NCBI RefSeq assembly: GCF_020515525.1
Contig: NZ_JAIYEP010000009.1
Coordinates: 31,334-95,333 of the forward strand
Direction: 5' to 3'
Length of the DNA: 64,000 nucleotides
From: Rhodococcus yananensis
GTDB taxonomy: Bacteria > Actinomycetota > Actinomycetes > Mycobacteriales > Mycobacteriaceae
The translations under genes and the position numbers were made by a program. This document shows, in pieces, positions 17,419-26,193 of this stretch. The notes beneath the pieces were generated by a model. That model did no database searches. It saw only the letters and a program-made list of their open reading frames with translations, and was not told the DNA's origin. Numbering within the stretch: position 1 is the stretch's first letter; every line of letters starts with the position of its first letter.

Positions 17419-18258
17419 ATGTCGAGTTTTTCCCTGCGCCGGTGGGCGCGTGTCCTGGTGCCTGTTGCTGCGGTGGCTGTGCTCGCCGGCTGTGCGACCG
17501 GTGAACAATCCACCACGACCACCGAGCCGGCGGCGGTCTCGGAGGTGCCCGGCGTCGCGTTGGAACCGGCCCTCGATCATCTGCACGGTCTGCACCTCGA
17601 TTCCGGCGGTGTGGTGCTGGCCGGTACCCACACCGGCCTCGTCGAGATCGCCGACAACGGGCGCACCACCCGCGTCGGCGTCTCCGACGACGACTTCATG
17701 GGACTGACCGGGGCGCCGGGCACCGACCGTCTGTTCGCCTCCGGGCATCCGGGGGCGTCGAGTTCGGCGCCGAATCCGCTGGGGCTGATCGACAGCACTG
17801 ATGGCGGCCACACCTGGATACCCAAATCCTTGAGCGGCGAGGTGGATTTTCACGCCTTGGCCACCGACGGTGAGCTGCTGGTCGGCTTCGACGGCGTCAC
17901 CGGATTGCTGACCTCCACCGACGGCGGCAGCAGCTGGACCGCGGGCGCCCCGGTGGCCGCGGCCGCCCTCGCCGTCACCGACGCCGGGGTGTGGGCGACC
18001 ACTACCGCCGGGTTGCAGCACAGCATCGACGGCGGGCTCACCTTCGCCGTGGTGCCGGACGCCCCACCGCTGGCGTTGCTGTCCGCGGCGCCGGATGGCT
18101 CGTTGTGGGGTATCGACACCGCCGGCACCGCGTGGCGTAGCCGCACCGGCCAGGCTTGGGAGCCACGCGCGGTGCTCGGGCCGGTCGAGGCAGTGCTGGC
18201 CGTCGACTTCGACACCGCCTACGCCGCGACCGCCCAGATGCTCTATCCGCTGAACTGA
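17419..18258 (+). CDS. Asp-box (BNR) repeat lipoprotein, F510_1955-like
   Basis: A 279-residue lipoprotein (signal AVAVLAGCATG) predicted to fold as a beta-propeller. Asp-box repeats are visible: STDGGHTW, STDGGSSW and SIDGGLTF. Proteins of this type are often annotated as F510_1955-family glycosylhydrolase and sit in actinobacterial copper operons. No sialidase catalytic residues are evident, so an enzymatic role is doubtful. It is the last gene of the copper operon, 39 nt after the ATPase. Confidence 0.82.
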   Translation: MSSFSLRRWARVLVPVAAVAVLAGCATGEQSTTTTEPAAVSEVPGVALEPALDHLHGLHLDSGGVVLAGTHTGLVEIADNGRTTRVGVSDDDFMGLTGAPGTDRLFASGHPGASSSAPNPLGLIDSTDGGHTWIPKSLSGEVDFHALATDGELLVGFDGVTGLLTSTDGGSSWTAGAPVAAAALAVTDAGVWATTTAGLQHSIDGGLTFAVVPDAPPLALLSAAPDGSLWGIDTAGTAWRSRTGQAWEPRAVLGPVEAVLAVDFDTAYAATAQMLYPLN

Positions 18259-18331
18259 CCCCGGAGGAGCATGCTCACTCCGCGACGGTGAACCCTCGAG
18301 TCGACTCGAAGGTCAAGCCGATACCCGGTCT

Positions 18332-18643
18332 CTACCGGTGTTCGGCCTGCCGCAGCACGGTGATCAGATCGGCGGTGCTCGGGACACCCCCGTGCCCGTC
18401 GGCGGTGCGGTAGACGCGGCACGTCAACCCGACGCCCTCGGTGGGGCCGAACGGATCGGTCCCGTCGATGCGGATGGTCGGGGATCCGGGGAAGGCGACG
18501 CGCTCGGCGGCCTCCGGGGTCTCGATACGGCGCAGCCGGATCGGGGTACCGGCGTTGCCGGTCGCTGCCAGGGCCTCGGCGAGGCGGTCGCGCATCAGCT
18601 CCCAGTTCGGGCAGCCGTCGAAGTACGGCAGTTCGATGTCCAT
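18332..18643 (-). CDS. Small thioredoxin-fold-like protein
   Basis: A 103-residue protein starting MDIELPYFDGCPNW, with a single conserved Cys11 in the position of a redox motif. It has FPGSPTIRIDGTDPF, which resembles the cis-Pro region of thioredoxin folds, and a second Cys in GLTCRVY. Related proteins accompany arsenic and mercury genes in mycobacteria; I recall the name DF-family (seleno)protein but cannot confirm it here. It is 17 nt downstream of the ArsR-GNAT gene on the same strand. Confidence 0.75.
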   Translation of the reverse strand: MDIELPYFDGCPNWELMRDRLAEALAATGNAGTPIRLRRIETPEAAERVAFPGSPTIRIDGTDPFGPTEGVGLTCRVYRTADGHGGVPSTADLITVLRQAEHR

Positions 18644-18660
18644 CCCCACCCGATTCGCTC

Positions 18661-19548
18661 TCACTCGTTCCCGGCGGCGGGAACGGCCTCGGAGCGGCGT
18701 TCGAGCAGCACGGTGTCGCGCCAGATGCCGTCGAGCCGGCCGATGCGTTCGCGCACCCCCACGGTGCGGAAACCCGCCGAATGGTGCAGCGCCAGGCTGG
18801 CCCGGTTCTCCGGGAAAATCGAGGTCTGCAGCGTCCACAACCCGGCCTGATCGGCGGCGATGACCTGGGTGCGCAACAGGGCCTTGCCGACGCCGCGCCC
18901 GCGCATGCCGTCGCCGACATACACCGAATTCTCGGCCACCCCGCGATAGCACTCGCGGTTCGACACCGGGCTCAACGCTGCCCAGCCGACCACTTCACCG
19001 TCGATCTCGGCGACCCAGCGATGCTCGGGCAACCACTGGCTCTCGAGGTGGTCGCGGCTGGGGACCTCGGTGGTGAACGTCGCGGCGCCGGTGGCGATGC
19101 CGTCGGCGTAGATGCGGCGCACCGCCTCCCAGTCACCGCCTGCGAGTGGGCGCACGGCCACGTCGGCCGGGACATCCTCGGGGCAGCACGGGCGGGCGGT
19201 GAGCACCCCCATGACCGCGTCGGCGGCACTGGGCAGGTCGCTGCAGCAGCTCGGGTTGACCCGCACCACGGTGCTGGTGCCGTGTTTGCCGGTGGTGACG
19301 AAGCCGACGTCGGCGAGTTTGCGGACGTGATGGGAGATGGTGGGCTGGCCGATTCCGAGTCTGTCGGCGAGCTCGCCGACGGTGATGCCGGACGGATGGG
19401 CGGCGACGTGGTGCAGCAGCCGCACCCGCGTGGGTTCGGCCAGGCAGGCGAACCATCCGGCGTAGGTGGCCGCGTCCTGCGGGCTCAGGGCGTCGAGGTC
19501 CACCTCCGCGCCGGGGGTCACCGTGATCGGTAGGCCGAGTGCTGTCAT
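18661..19548 (-). CDS. ArsR repressor fused to GNAT acetyltransferase (ArsN-like)
   Basis: A 295-residue fusion. Residues about 20-105 are an ArsR-type winged helix (ACLAEPTRVRLLHHV, GQPTISHHVRKLADVGFV). Three cysteine pairs or singles (NPSCCSDL, ARPCCPEDV) lie at its end and could bind As(III). Residues about 125-285 are a GNAT domain of the phosphinothricin/ArsN1 type (IYADGIATGAATFTTEVPS, GMRGRGVGKALL, PENRASLALHHSAGF). ArsN1 enzymes acetylate organoarsenical antibiotics such as arsinothricin. The ATG at 19548 leaves the first operator box just upstream. The fusion would couple sensing to detoxification. Confidence 0.88.
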   Translation of the reverse strand: MTALGLPITVTPGAEVDLDALSPQDAATYAGWFACLAEPTRVRLLHHVAAHPSGITVGELADRLGIGQPTISHHVRKLADVGFVTTGKHGTSTVVRVNPSCCSDLPSAADAVMGVLTARPCCPEDVPADVAVRPLAGGDWEAVRRIYADGIATGAATFTTEVPSRDHLESQWLPEHRWVAEIDGEVVGWAALSPVSNRECYRGVAENSVYVGDGMRGRGVGKALLRTQVIAADQAGLWTLQTSIFPENRASLALHHSAGFRTVGVRERIGRLDGIWRDTVLLERRSEAVPAAGNE

Positions 19549-19559
19549 ACCCCCACTAT

Positions 19560-19635
19560 ATCGATCGGCATCGATGGTTGCATACATCGATGCCCGTCGA
19601 TACTCTGACAGCAGCTTAGATCGATACCCATCGAT
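19560..19635. promoter_or_regulatory. Three ATCGAT-N4-RTCGAT operator boxes
   Basis: The divergent gap between the ArsR-GNAT gene and the flavoprotein contains three copies of ATCGAT-N4-(A/G)TCGAT, at 19560-19575, 19586-19601 and 19620-19635. The middle copy has one change (GTCGAT). Spacing is 26 and 34 bp. The dyad shape fits an ArsR-family operator controlling both directions. The copy nearest the plus gene ends 13 nt before its ATG and overlaps the ribosome binding region. Confidence 0.72.
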
Positions 19636-19648
19636 GAAAGGATCTGTC

Positions 19649-20995
19649 ATGAGCGAGTTGCCCATCGTCGTCATCGGAGCCGGACCGATCGGCCTGTCCG
19701 CCGCCGCCCACCTACGCGAACGCGGACTCGAACCGCTGGTACTCGAACGCGGCAACCTCGCCGGAGCCGCCGTCGCACAGTGGCACAACGTCCGCACCTT
19801 CTCCCGCTGGGCCGAACTGATCGACCCCGCCGCCCGCCGCCTCCTCGACACCACCGGCTGGACCGCCCCCGACGACGACGCCTACCCCACCGGCCAAGAC
19901 TGGACCGGGCAGTACCTGACCCCACTGGCGGATGCCCTCGGCGACGCAGTCCGCCTCGACCACGAGGTCGTCGGCATCGCCCGCCGCGGCCGCGACCGCA
20001 TCGTCGACGCCGGCCGCGACACCGAACCCCTGTCGGTGCACCTCCGCCACCGCGACGGCACCGAAACCCGCCTGCTCGCCCGCGCCGTCCTCGACGCCTC
20101 CGGCACCTGGGCCACCCCCAACCCGCTCGGCGGCGAAGGCCTGCCCGCCCTCGGTGAACGCGCCGCAGCCGAGAAGATCACCTACCGCGTCCCCGACCTG
20201 GACGACGACGCGGTGCGCACCCGCTACGCCGGACGGCACACCGTCATCGCCGGCAGCGGCCACTCGGCACTCAACGCAATCGTGGCGCTGGCAGAGCTCA
20301 CCCGCACCGACCCCGGCACCCGCCTGACCTGGGCGGTGCGCCGCGGCGAGGTCGGCGCCGCGTTCGGCGGCGGCCAGGACGACCAGCTGCCCGCCCGCGG
20401 CGCCCTGGGACTGCGCGCCAAGAAGGCCGTCGACGACGGGCTGCTCACCGTGGTCACCGGGTTCCGCACCGCCGCCGTCGAACCCGCCACCGACGGTCAG
20501 GTCGTCATGGTGTCCGATACCGGCGCCCGCCTCGAGGCGGTCGACGAGGTCATCGCCTCGACCGGCTTCCGGCCGGACCTGTCGTGGCTCTCGGAAATCC
20601 GTCTCGACCTCGACCCGGTGCTGCAGGCCCCGACCGCACTCGCCCCGCTGATCGACCCGAACGTGCACTCCTGTGGCACCGTCTACCCGCACGGGGCCGC
20701 CGAGCTCACCCACCCCGAACCCGGCTTCTATGTGGTCGGGATGAAGAGCTACGGGCGGGCCCCGACGTTCCTGGCGATGACCGGCTACGAGCAGGTCCGC
20801 AGCATCGCCGCCGCCCTGGCCGGCGACCACGATGCCGCCGCCCGCGTCGAGCTGACCCTGCCCGAGACCGGGGTGTGCGGCGGCGCCGGAGTGTTCGACG
20901 ACCCCGCCGCCGACACCGCCACCGAGGCCGCGGCCGGTGGGTGCTGCGGTGCGCCCGAGCCGCAGTTGGTCACCCTCTCCCGCACCGGCGGATAA
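19649..20995 (+). CDS. FAD/NAD(P)-dependent oxidoreductase, arsenic-linked
   Basis: A 448-residue two-dinucleotide-fold flavoprotein: GAGPIGLSAAAHLRERG at the N-terminus for FAD and VIAGSGHSALNAIVALAEL near residue 195 for NAD(P). A late block is TFLAMTGYEQVRS. The C-terminus is unusual, with CGGAGVF and GGCCGAPEPQ adding thiols that might bind arsenic or antimony. It is the first gene of a three-gene unit (flavoprotein, MFS, ArsO) behind the operator boxes. Oxidation of trivalent (organo)arsenic is likely by context; the substrate is unproven. Confidence 0.82.
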   Translation: MSELPIVVIGAGPIGLSAAAHLRERGLEPLVLERGNLAGAAVAQWHNVRTFSRWAELIDPAARRLLDTTGWTAPDDDAYPTGQDWTGQYLTPLADALGDAVRLDHEVVGIARRGRDRIVDAGRDTEPLSVHLRHRDGTETRLLARAVLDASGTWATPNPLGGEGLPALGERAAAEKITYRVPDLDDDAVRTRYAGRHTVIAGSGHSALNAIVALAELTRTDPGTRLTWAVRRGEVGAAFGGGQDDQLPARGALGLRAKKAVDDGLLTVVTGFRTAAVEPATDGQVVMVSDTGARLEAVDEVIASTGFRPDLSWLSEIRLDLDPVLQAPTALAPLIDPNVHSCGTVYPHGAAELTHPEPGFYVVGMKSYGRAPTFLAMTGYEQVRSIAAALAGDHDAAARVELTLPETGVCGGAGVFDDPAADTATEAAAGGCCGAPEPQLVTLSRTGG

Positions 20996-21000
20996 CGCCG

Positions 21001-22236
21001 GTGACCGACACGTCGACCCGCCCGCAGCCCGGCGCTCTCACCGGCGCCGGGCTGCGGCGGGTGCTGGCGGTGCTGTGCCTGACCGAGATCACCAGCTGGG
21101 GCATCCTGTACTACGCGTTCCCGGTCCTGTCGGTCTCGATCTCCGCCGATACCGGCTGGTCGCCCACGTCGATCACCGCGGCGTTCTCGCTCGGTCAGCT
21201 CGCCACCGCGCTCGCGGGTATCCCGGTCGGGCGCATCCTCGACCGGGTCGGACCGCGCACGATCATGACCGCCGGCTCGGTCCTCGCCGTCCCCGCGCTG
21301 GTCCTGATCGCGCTCGCCCCCACGCTGCCGGTGTTCTACGCCGGGTGGCTGCTGGCCGGCACCGCGATGGGCGCGGTGCTCTACCCACCGGCGTTCGCCG
21401 CGCTGACCCGCTGGTACGGCGACCGCTCCGTGCACGCCCTGATGATCCTGACCCTCGCCGCGGGCCTGGCCAGCACCATCTTCGCCCCGTTGACCTCCGC
21501 AGTGGATCAGCAGTCGGACTGGCGCACCACCTACCTGATCCTCGCGGCGATCCTCGCCGCGATCACCATCCCCGGACACTGGTGGGGACTATGCGGATCC
21601 TGGCCCGCCGCGACCCCACCGGCGAACGGCGCGGCCCTGGGGCACCGGGAGATCGCCCGCAGCCCCGCGTTCCTCGCACTGGTGGGCGCGTTGGCTCTCG
21701 GTGCGTTCACCGCCTTCGCCGGGGTCTTCAATCTGGTGCCGTTGCTGCTCGAACAGGGCTTCTCCCCGTCGGTGGCGGCGGTGACGCTCGGGCTCGGCGG
21801 CGCCGGACAGGTCCTCGGCCGCCTCGGCTATCCGACCCTGGTCGCCCGTACCAGCGTCCGCAGCCGCATCGTGGTGATCCTGGCCGGCACCGCGGCAACC
21901 ACCGCGCTGCTCGGGGCGGTGACCACGGCCGCGGCGTTGATCGGCGCGGCGATCGGCGCGGGACTGGTGCGCGGATTGTTCACCTTGATCCAGGCCACCG
22001 CCATCACCGACCGGTGGGGCTCGACCCACTACGGGCGCCTCGGCGGGCTGATGTCCGCCCCGATCGTCCTGGTCATGGCGTTGGCGCCGTGGGCGGGAAC
22101 CGCCCTGGCCGGCGCGACCGGCAGCTACGCCACCGCCTACCTCGTGCTCGCGGTCGTCGCCGCGCTCGCCGCACTCCTGGCGATCGCGTCCGTGCCGCGG
22201 CTGACCCCCACCGACACTGTCGAAGGAACACCATGA
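21001..22236 (+). CDS. MFS transporter, candidate (organo)arsenical efflux
   Basis: A 411-residue major facilitator protein with twelve predicted spans. The first loop motif is visible as GIPVGRILDRVGPRTIM, and a gate-like WGILYYAFPVLSVSI lies in helix 1. GTG 21001 starts 5 nt after the flavoprotein stop, and the stop overlaps arsO by 4 nt. MFS pumps such as ArsK and ArsJ export inorganic or organic arsenicals. This one is probably such a pump by context, but sequence alone does not identify the substrate. Confidence 0.85.
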   Translation: MTDTSTRPQPGALTGAGLRRVLAVLCLTEITSWGILYYAFPVLSVSISADTGWSPTSITAAFSLGQLATALAGIPVGRILDRVGPRTIMTAGSVLAVPALVLIALAPTLPVFYAGWLLAGTAMGAVLYPPAFAALTRWYGDRSVHALMILTLAAGLASTIFAPLTSAVDQQSDWRTTYLILAAILAAITIPGHWWGLCGSWPAATPPANGAALGHREIARSPAFLALVGALALGAFTAFAGVFNLVPLLLEQGFSPSVAAVTLGLGGAGQVLGRLGYPTLVARTSVRSRIVVILAGTAATTALLGAVTTAAALIGAAIGAGLVRGLFTLIQATAITDRWGSTHYGRLGGLMSAPIVLVMALAPWAGTALAGATGSYATAYLVLAVVAALAALLAIASVPRLTPTDTVEGTP

Positions 22237-23309
22237 CCGACTATGACGCTCTCGTCGTCGGCGGTGGCCAGTCCGGCCTCGCCGCCGCCTACGCTCTGTC
22301 TGCTCGCGGCCTGCGCACCGGGCTGCTCGAAGCCGGCGACGAGCCGGTCGGGGCCTGGCCGCACTACTACGACAGCCTGACCCTGTTCTCCCCGGCGAAA
22401 TACAGTGCCCTGCCCGGCCTGGCGTTTCCGGGCGCCCCGGACCGCTATCCGCGGCGCGACGAGGTGATCGAGTATCTGCGCCGCTACGCCGCCGGACTCG
22501 ACGTCGACATTGTGACCGGCTCCCGCGTCGAGACCGTCACCTGCGAGCGGGGCGTCTACACCGCCCACACCGCTGTCGGCGGCAGTGTCACCGCGCCGAT
22601 TCTGATCGCGGCCACCGGCTATCTCGGGTCCCCGAATATCCCACCGCTGCCGGGGCTGGACACGTTCGGCGGCACGGTGCTGCACACCGGCGACTACCGC
22701 GACCCCGCTGCACTCACGGGCCAGAACGTGGTGGTGGTCGGTGCCGGTAACTCGGCGGTGCAGATCGCCACCGAACTCGCCGAGGTCGCTACTGTGACTC
22801 TGGCCAGCCGCCGACCGCCGAAGTTCCTGCCGCAGCGGATCTTCGGCCGTGATGTGCACTTCTGGCTCACGGTCACCGGAGTCGACCGCGCCCCCTTGGG
22901 GCCGTGGCTGCCTGCGTCGCCGACCCAGCAGGTCCTCGATACCGGCCGCTACCGGCGTGCCCTGGCCAGCGGCAACCCGCAGCCGCGGCCGCTGTTCACC
23001 GGCCTCGACGACCGCCGGGTGTTCTGGCCCGACGGCGCCGCCACCACCGCCGACACCGTGCTGTTGGGTACCGGTTATCGCCCGCACCTGCCCTATCTGA
23101 CCGGTCTCGGCGCTCTCGACGAGACGGGCCGGCCCCGGCACCGGCAGGGTCTCTCCACCACTCATCTGGGGCTGGGGTATGTCGGTCTCGAATGGCAGCG
23201 CAGCCTGTCGTCGGCGTCGCTGCGGGGTGTCGGCCGCGACGCCGGCCGGGTCGCCGATCGTGTGGTCGCCGCCGCCCGGTCCCGCCGCGCACTGCCTATC
23301 CGTCCCTGA
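22233..23309 (+). CDS. arsO: ArsO-like flavin-dependent monooxygenase
   Basis: A 358-residue flavoprotein with GGGQSGLAAAYALSARG (FAD) at the start and VVVVGAGNSAVQIATELAE (NADPH) near residue 165. The block GAWPHYYDSLTLFSP is typical of the ArsO/CzcO-like group, which is found in arsenic operons and is thought to act on trivalent arsenicals. The ATG overlaps the MFS stop. The open frame extends far upstream but only as a shadow of the MFS gene. Confidence 0.87.
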   Translation: MTDYDALVVGGGQSGLAAAYALSARGLRTGLLEAGDEPVGAWPHYYDSLTLFSPAKYSALPGLAFPGAPDRYPRRDEVIEYLRRYAAGLDVDIVTGSRVETVTCERGVYTAHTAVGGSVTAPILIAATGYLGSPNIPPLPGLDTFGGTVLHTGDYRDPAALTGQNVVVVGAGNSAVQIATELAEVATVTLASRRPPKFLPQRIFGRDVHFWLTVTGVDRAPLGPWLPASPTQQVLDTGRYRRALASGNPQPRPLFTGLDDRRVFWPDGAATTADTVLLGTGYRPHLPYLTGLGALDETGRPRHRQGLSTTHLGLGYVGLEWQRSLSSASLRGVGRDAGRVADRVVAAARSRRALPIRP

Positions 23310-23365
23310 CCGGCGCTGCGTCCATAGATGTTCACGGAAACGGTGACACCATGGACGGCACACCG

Positions 23366-23388
23366 CCCGTCCCCTCGGGGGCGGGTTT
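23366..23388 (+). terminator. Hairpin terminator after arsO
   Basis: A 9-bp GC-rich stem (CCCGTCCCC/GGGGGCGGG, one G-T pair) with a 2-nt apex is followed by TTTACC. It lies 57 nt past the arsO stop and probably ends the flavoprotein-MFS-arsO unit. Confidence 0.6.
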
Positions 23389-23536
23389 ACCTATCTCTCG
23401 TGCGATCCGTCGCCGATTCGAGACGGTGGGCGGCATGTCTGCCGCCGCATGCCCGCATCCGCGTTTACCATCTGTCTCAATGAGAACCCGCGTCGTCGAA
23501 CGGGTTCCGGCCGACACGACCGCGGGAGCGGCGCTG

Positions 23537-23719
23537 ATGGACATGGACGAACAGTTGCACCAGCTGGCGTGGCAACTCCAGCACAACGGACACGACTGGA
23601 GTGAAGTCGCCGCCGAGCTCGGCTGCGACGAAACCGTCGCCCGGGCCATGGCCGACCGATACCTCGCCGACTCCGAGACTCGAGCACAGAAGGACCAATT
23701 CTCGCTGTTCGATCTCTGA
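23537..23719 (+). CDS. Small helix-turn-helix-like protein
   Basis: A 60-residue acidic protein, MDMDEQLHQLAWQLQHNG at the start and KDQFSLFDL at the end. The middle (DWSEVAAELGCDETVARAMA) looks like a helix-turn-helix of the sort seen in small plasmid-borne DNA-binding proteins. An in-frame ATG at 23480 would add 19 residues. I do not recognise a named family. The protein-like composition compared with other frames supports it being real. Confidence 0.5.
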   Translation: MDMDEQLHQLAWQLQHNGHDWSEVAAELGCDETVARAMADRYLADSETRAQKDQFSLFDL

Positions 23720-23962
23720 GCGGCGCACGTCATCCCGCGCTGCTGCTGTTACGCCAGCCGTCCGGCGGTCACGACACGGCGATCCGCGCCGCGCCACTGC
23801 GGCAGGTACGTCCGACGTGGCATCCGAGGGTCGACGGGGGCGCTATATCGATTCGCGACATGAGACTGAATTCGGCCGGCAGTTGTGGAGGCCGCCCGGG
23901 AGGGGGAAGTCTGGTATCGACGGCCATCGAGTGCCGTCGGCTCCCTGGACAGGTGGTGGATC

Positions 23963-24502
23963 ATGGGCCATTCCGAGCGGGTGGACAGGGCCGCTATCGC
24001 CGGCGAGCTCGAACGCACCCGTGTGCATCTGCACCGGCTCCTCGCCGACGCTTCCGACACCTCGTTGCGGAGTCGATCGGCGGGGACGCGGTGGACCAAC
24101 GAGCAACTGTTGTTCCACATGGTCTTCGGGTACATGGTGGTGGCGGCGCTGCTGCCCTTGGTGCGGATGGTCAGCCGGCTGCCCGCCGGAGTGGAGCGTC
24201 GATTCGCCCAGGTCCTCGATGCCGGTACGCGGCCTTTTGACGTGGTGAATTACTACGGTTCATGCGCTGCAGCCCTGGTGTTTGACCGGAACCGGATGGG
24301 CACGAAAGCCGACCGGGTCATCGGTGCGCTGAGCCGCCGACTGCAACGCGAATCGGAGCAGGCGTTGGGACGGGGAATGTTCTTCCCGGTGCGCTGGGAC
24401 CCGTTCTTCACCGATTACATGACCATTGGTGAGCTGTACCGATATCCCGTCAGACATTTCGATTTCCACGAACGACAGCTCACTCTCGATCGTCCGCATT
24501 GA
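23963..24502 (+). CDS. DinB-superfamily protein
   Basis: A 179-residue helical protein with features of the DinB/YfiT-like metal-dependent four-helix bundle: DRAAIAGELERTRVHLHRLL, then GTRWTNEQLLFHMVFGYM (first His), and PVRHFDFHERQLTL at the C-terminus carrying the later His residues. Actinobacterial members act in mycothiol- or bacillithiol-dependent reactions or are uncharacterised. The ATG at 23963 follows GGTGGTGGA; an upstream ATG at 23885 adds non-conserved sequence. It stands alone. Confidence 0.8.
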   Translation: MGHSERVDRAAIAGELERTRVHLHRLLADASDTSLRSRSAGTRWTNEQLLFHMVFGYMVVAALLPLVRMVSRLPAGVERRFAQVLDAGTRPFDVVNYYGSCAAALVFDRNRMGTKADRVIGALSRRLQRESEQALGRGMFFPVRWDPFFTDYMTIGELYRYPVRHFDFHERQLTLDRPH

Positions 24503-24586
24503 GTCAGAACTCAGGCTTCGAGGCAGCAGACTCTTCGATTCGGTTCTCGCGGCTTGGGCACAGGACCGAAACATCGTCCGGGATGC

Positions 24587-24695
24587 CTGAGGATTCCGAC
24601 AAGATCGTGAGAATCCCTGACTGACACGAAATTGGAAAGCCGCAGGCCCGTGCGCCGCACTACTGACACCTCCGGCGGGAACCTACACTCAGCTG
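24587..24695 (+). repeat. Direct repeat copy 1 (partner at 35.2 kb)
   Basis: About 108 bp that recurs at 35179-35286 in the same orientation with roughly 80% identity by eye. It begins CTGAGGATTCCGACAAGATC and ends near GGGAACCTACACTCAGCT. It is not coding in either copy, although both give a similar short translated stretch on the minus strand (SHDLVGILR). It may be the end of an uncharacterised mobile element, or a duplication border. The two copies enclose the sulfatase, DUF389 and transposon region. Confidence 0.6.
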
Positions 24696-24723
24696 TAGGT
24701 TCTACGATTCGGTGTCGTTTTCC

Positions 24724-24918
24724 TGAGAGGCCGCACGAAATTGCCAGCAGTTCGACCTGGCGAAACGTCACTCAATGTCAGCAGCAGGCCGCACGGAATG
24801 TCAGCAGCGTCCGGGGCAGGGGTCGGTGGTTGAGCTGGGGAGATGTCGAACGTATATGTCGTCGGTTGGTGACATCTCCATGCTGCTTACCCGCTGACAT
24901 TCTTGCGCGGCTTCTCAG
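24724..24918. mobile_element. Non-autonomous (MITE-like) relic of the 30-34 kb transposon
   Basis: A 195-bp unit made of the two ends of the transposon at 30234-34190 and almost nothing between. The left part aligns with 30236-30330 at about 85% by eye, including both 23-bp binding repeats (GGCCGCACGAA and CAGGCCGCACGGAATGTCAG). The right part (GTGACATCTCCATGCTGC, then CCGCTGACATTCTTGCGCGG) mirrors the right end, and the outer inverted repeat is CTGAGA. No clear target duplication is seen. It could have been mobilised in trans by the nearby transposase. Confidence 0.7.
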
Positions 24919-24924
24919 CCGACG

Positions 24925-25161
24925 ATGACGGAGCAGGGGGCCCGCGATCTGCTCGACCGGGTCAAGGCATGGCGGCATCCGGCGGCTGTCTATGAGCTCG
25001 ACAACCATCTTGCCGACCATCCGGACGCGTTCGTGGCGCCCTCGCAGCACTGCCCTCGCTCACTGCCGACACTGCTGCGACTGCTCGATGCCGAAGGTTT
25101 CGCAGACGCGGTGGTACTGCTCGGTTGCGCGCACTGCGGTCGCGTGGGCCTCGCGGGCAGC
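24925..25161 (+). pseudogene. N-terminal fragment, possibly of a zinc-ribbon integrase
   Basis: A frame starts with MTEQGARDLLDRVKAWRHP right after the MITE-like unit and stays protein-like for about 75 codons, up to the block VVLLGCAHCGRVGL. It then becomes low-complexity. The CxxCGR motif after a Pro-Arg-x-Leu-x-x-Leu helix resembles the N-terminal region of large actinobacterial tyrosine recombinases annotated as site-specific integrase, from memory. No catalytic domain follows, so this is probably a decayed remnant. Confidence 0.35.
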
Positions 25162-26193
25162 GCCGAGGGTGCCGGAGGCGGCGGTGCGCAGGGCCGCTGC
25201 GGCTGGTCGCAGGTCGGTGGGCGAGTGCGTGCGACCCGAATCCTGCCCCAACGACAGCGGACAGTACCCAGGCATGAGTGCTCTCCCACTGGACCGGGAC
25301 CTCGTCCCGCGGGGAGTTCCGGTGACCGGGCGGTCAGAATCTGGTCGCCGTCGGCGGCCACCGGATTCAGCGCCCTCGAAGTTGGTCTGCCGACTATCCG
25401 GAGACGGCGATGTCACCGGAGGCACGAGAACCCGAATCTCCTTCCTCCGAAGCTCTGTCGTCCCCATTCGGCGAAAGTGTTCCCCGCACCCTGAGCGAGG
25501 GCTTTCTCAATCCGGCAGGGTCAGGCTGGTGCACTGTCTCGGGTTTGATGCCGCCTGTAGAGTTGCCGCTACTTCGTGAGAGTTGCGGTGGTCTCCAAAC
25601 CAGGCAGGCGGGGCGACGTGGATGTCCACTGTGCCGAACGGATCAAATGAGTGATCCAAGCTCTGTGAACAGCCGAACTGCAGCTTCTCTGCAGCACGCC
25701 GGTTGGGAAACCCTGATTCTCGCGAATATCGCCCGCTGAAGTGACCGATCCCTCGATGATGGGTAGGGCCGAAGTGCATCCCTGACCAGGGAGGGACCGC
25801 GTATGGGTTCGCGAACGTGCTCAGCGGGTGAGCGGTCATGGCTCGCCCTCCGAGGCTGGGTGCATTCGTGACCTCGCGATGGTGGCTCCGCGTCGCCGGT
25901 GCCGACGCGCCGATGCTGCGGGAACGGCGCACGCACGGTGGGGGTACCCGGATCCGCGACCGTGGGTTCAGGTGCGGTGGCCACGGTCGTCAGCGCGGCA
26001 GCACCGCATCCCGGTGCCAGCGTCCTCGTGCACGGTCGGCGGGCACCTCGAGCCACGATCCGGTGCGGGTCCGGGACCGGCGGGGTGTCGTCCGGTCACT
26101 TACACAGGGATGCCGCTGGGCGGCAATGCATCGCGGGTTCGGTCACCGTTTGCCCCACCAGCACTCCACTCGATGAAAGGGATGTGTCGCACC
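25162..26193. other. Long stretch without a recognisable gene
   Basis: About 1 kb of mixed composition between the integrase-like fragment and the sulfatase. Several short frames are open on both strands, but none has protein-like composition or a family I know. It may be decayed mobile DNA and should also hold the sulfatase promoter; I cannot place a convincing -10/-35. Confidence 0.5.
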
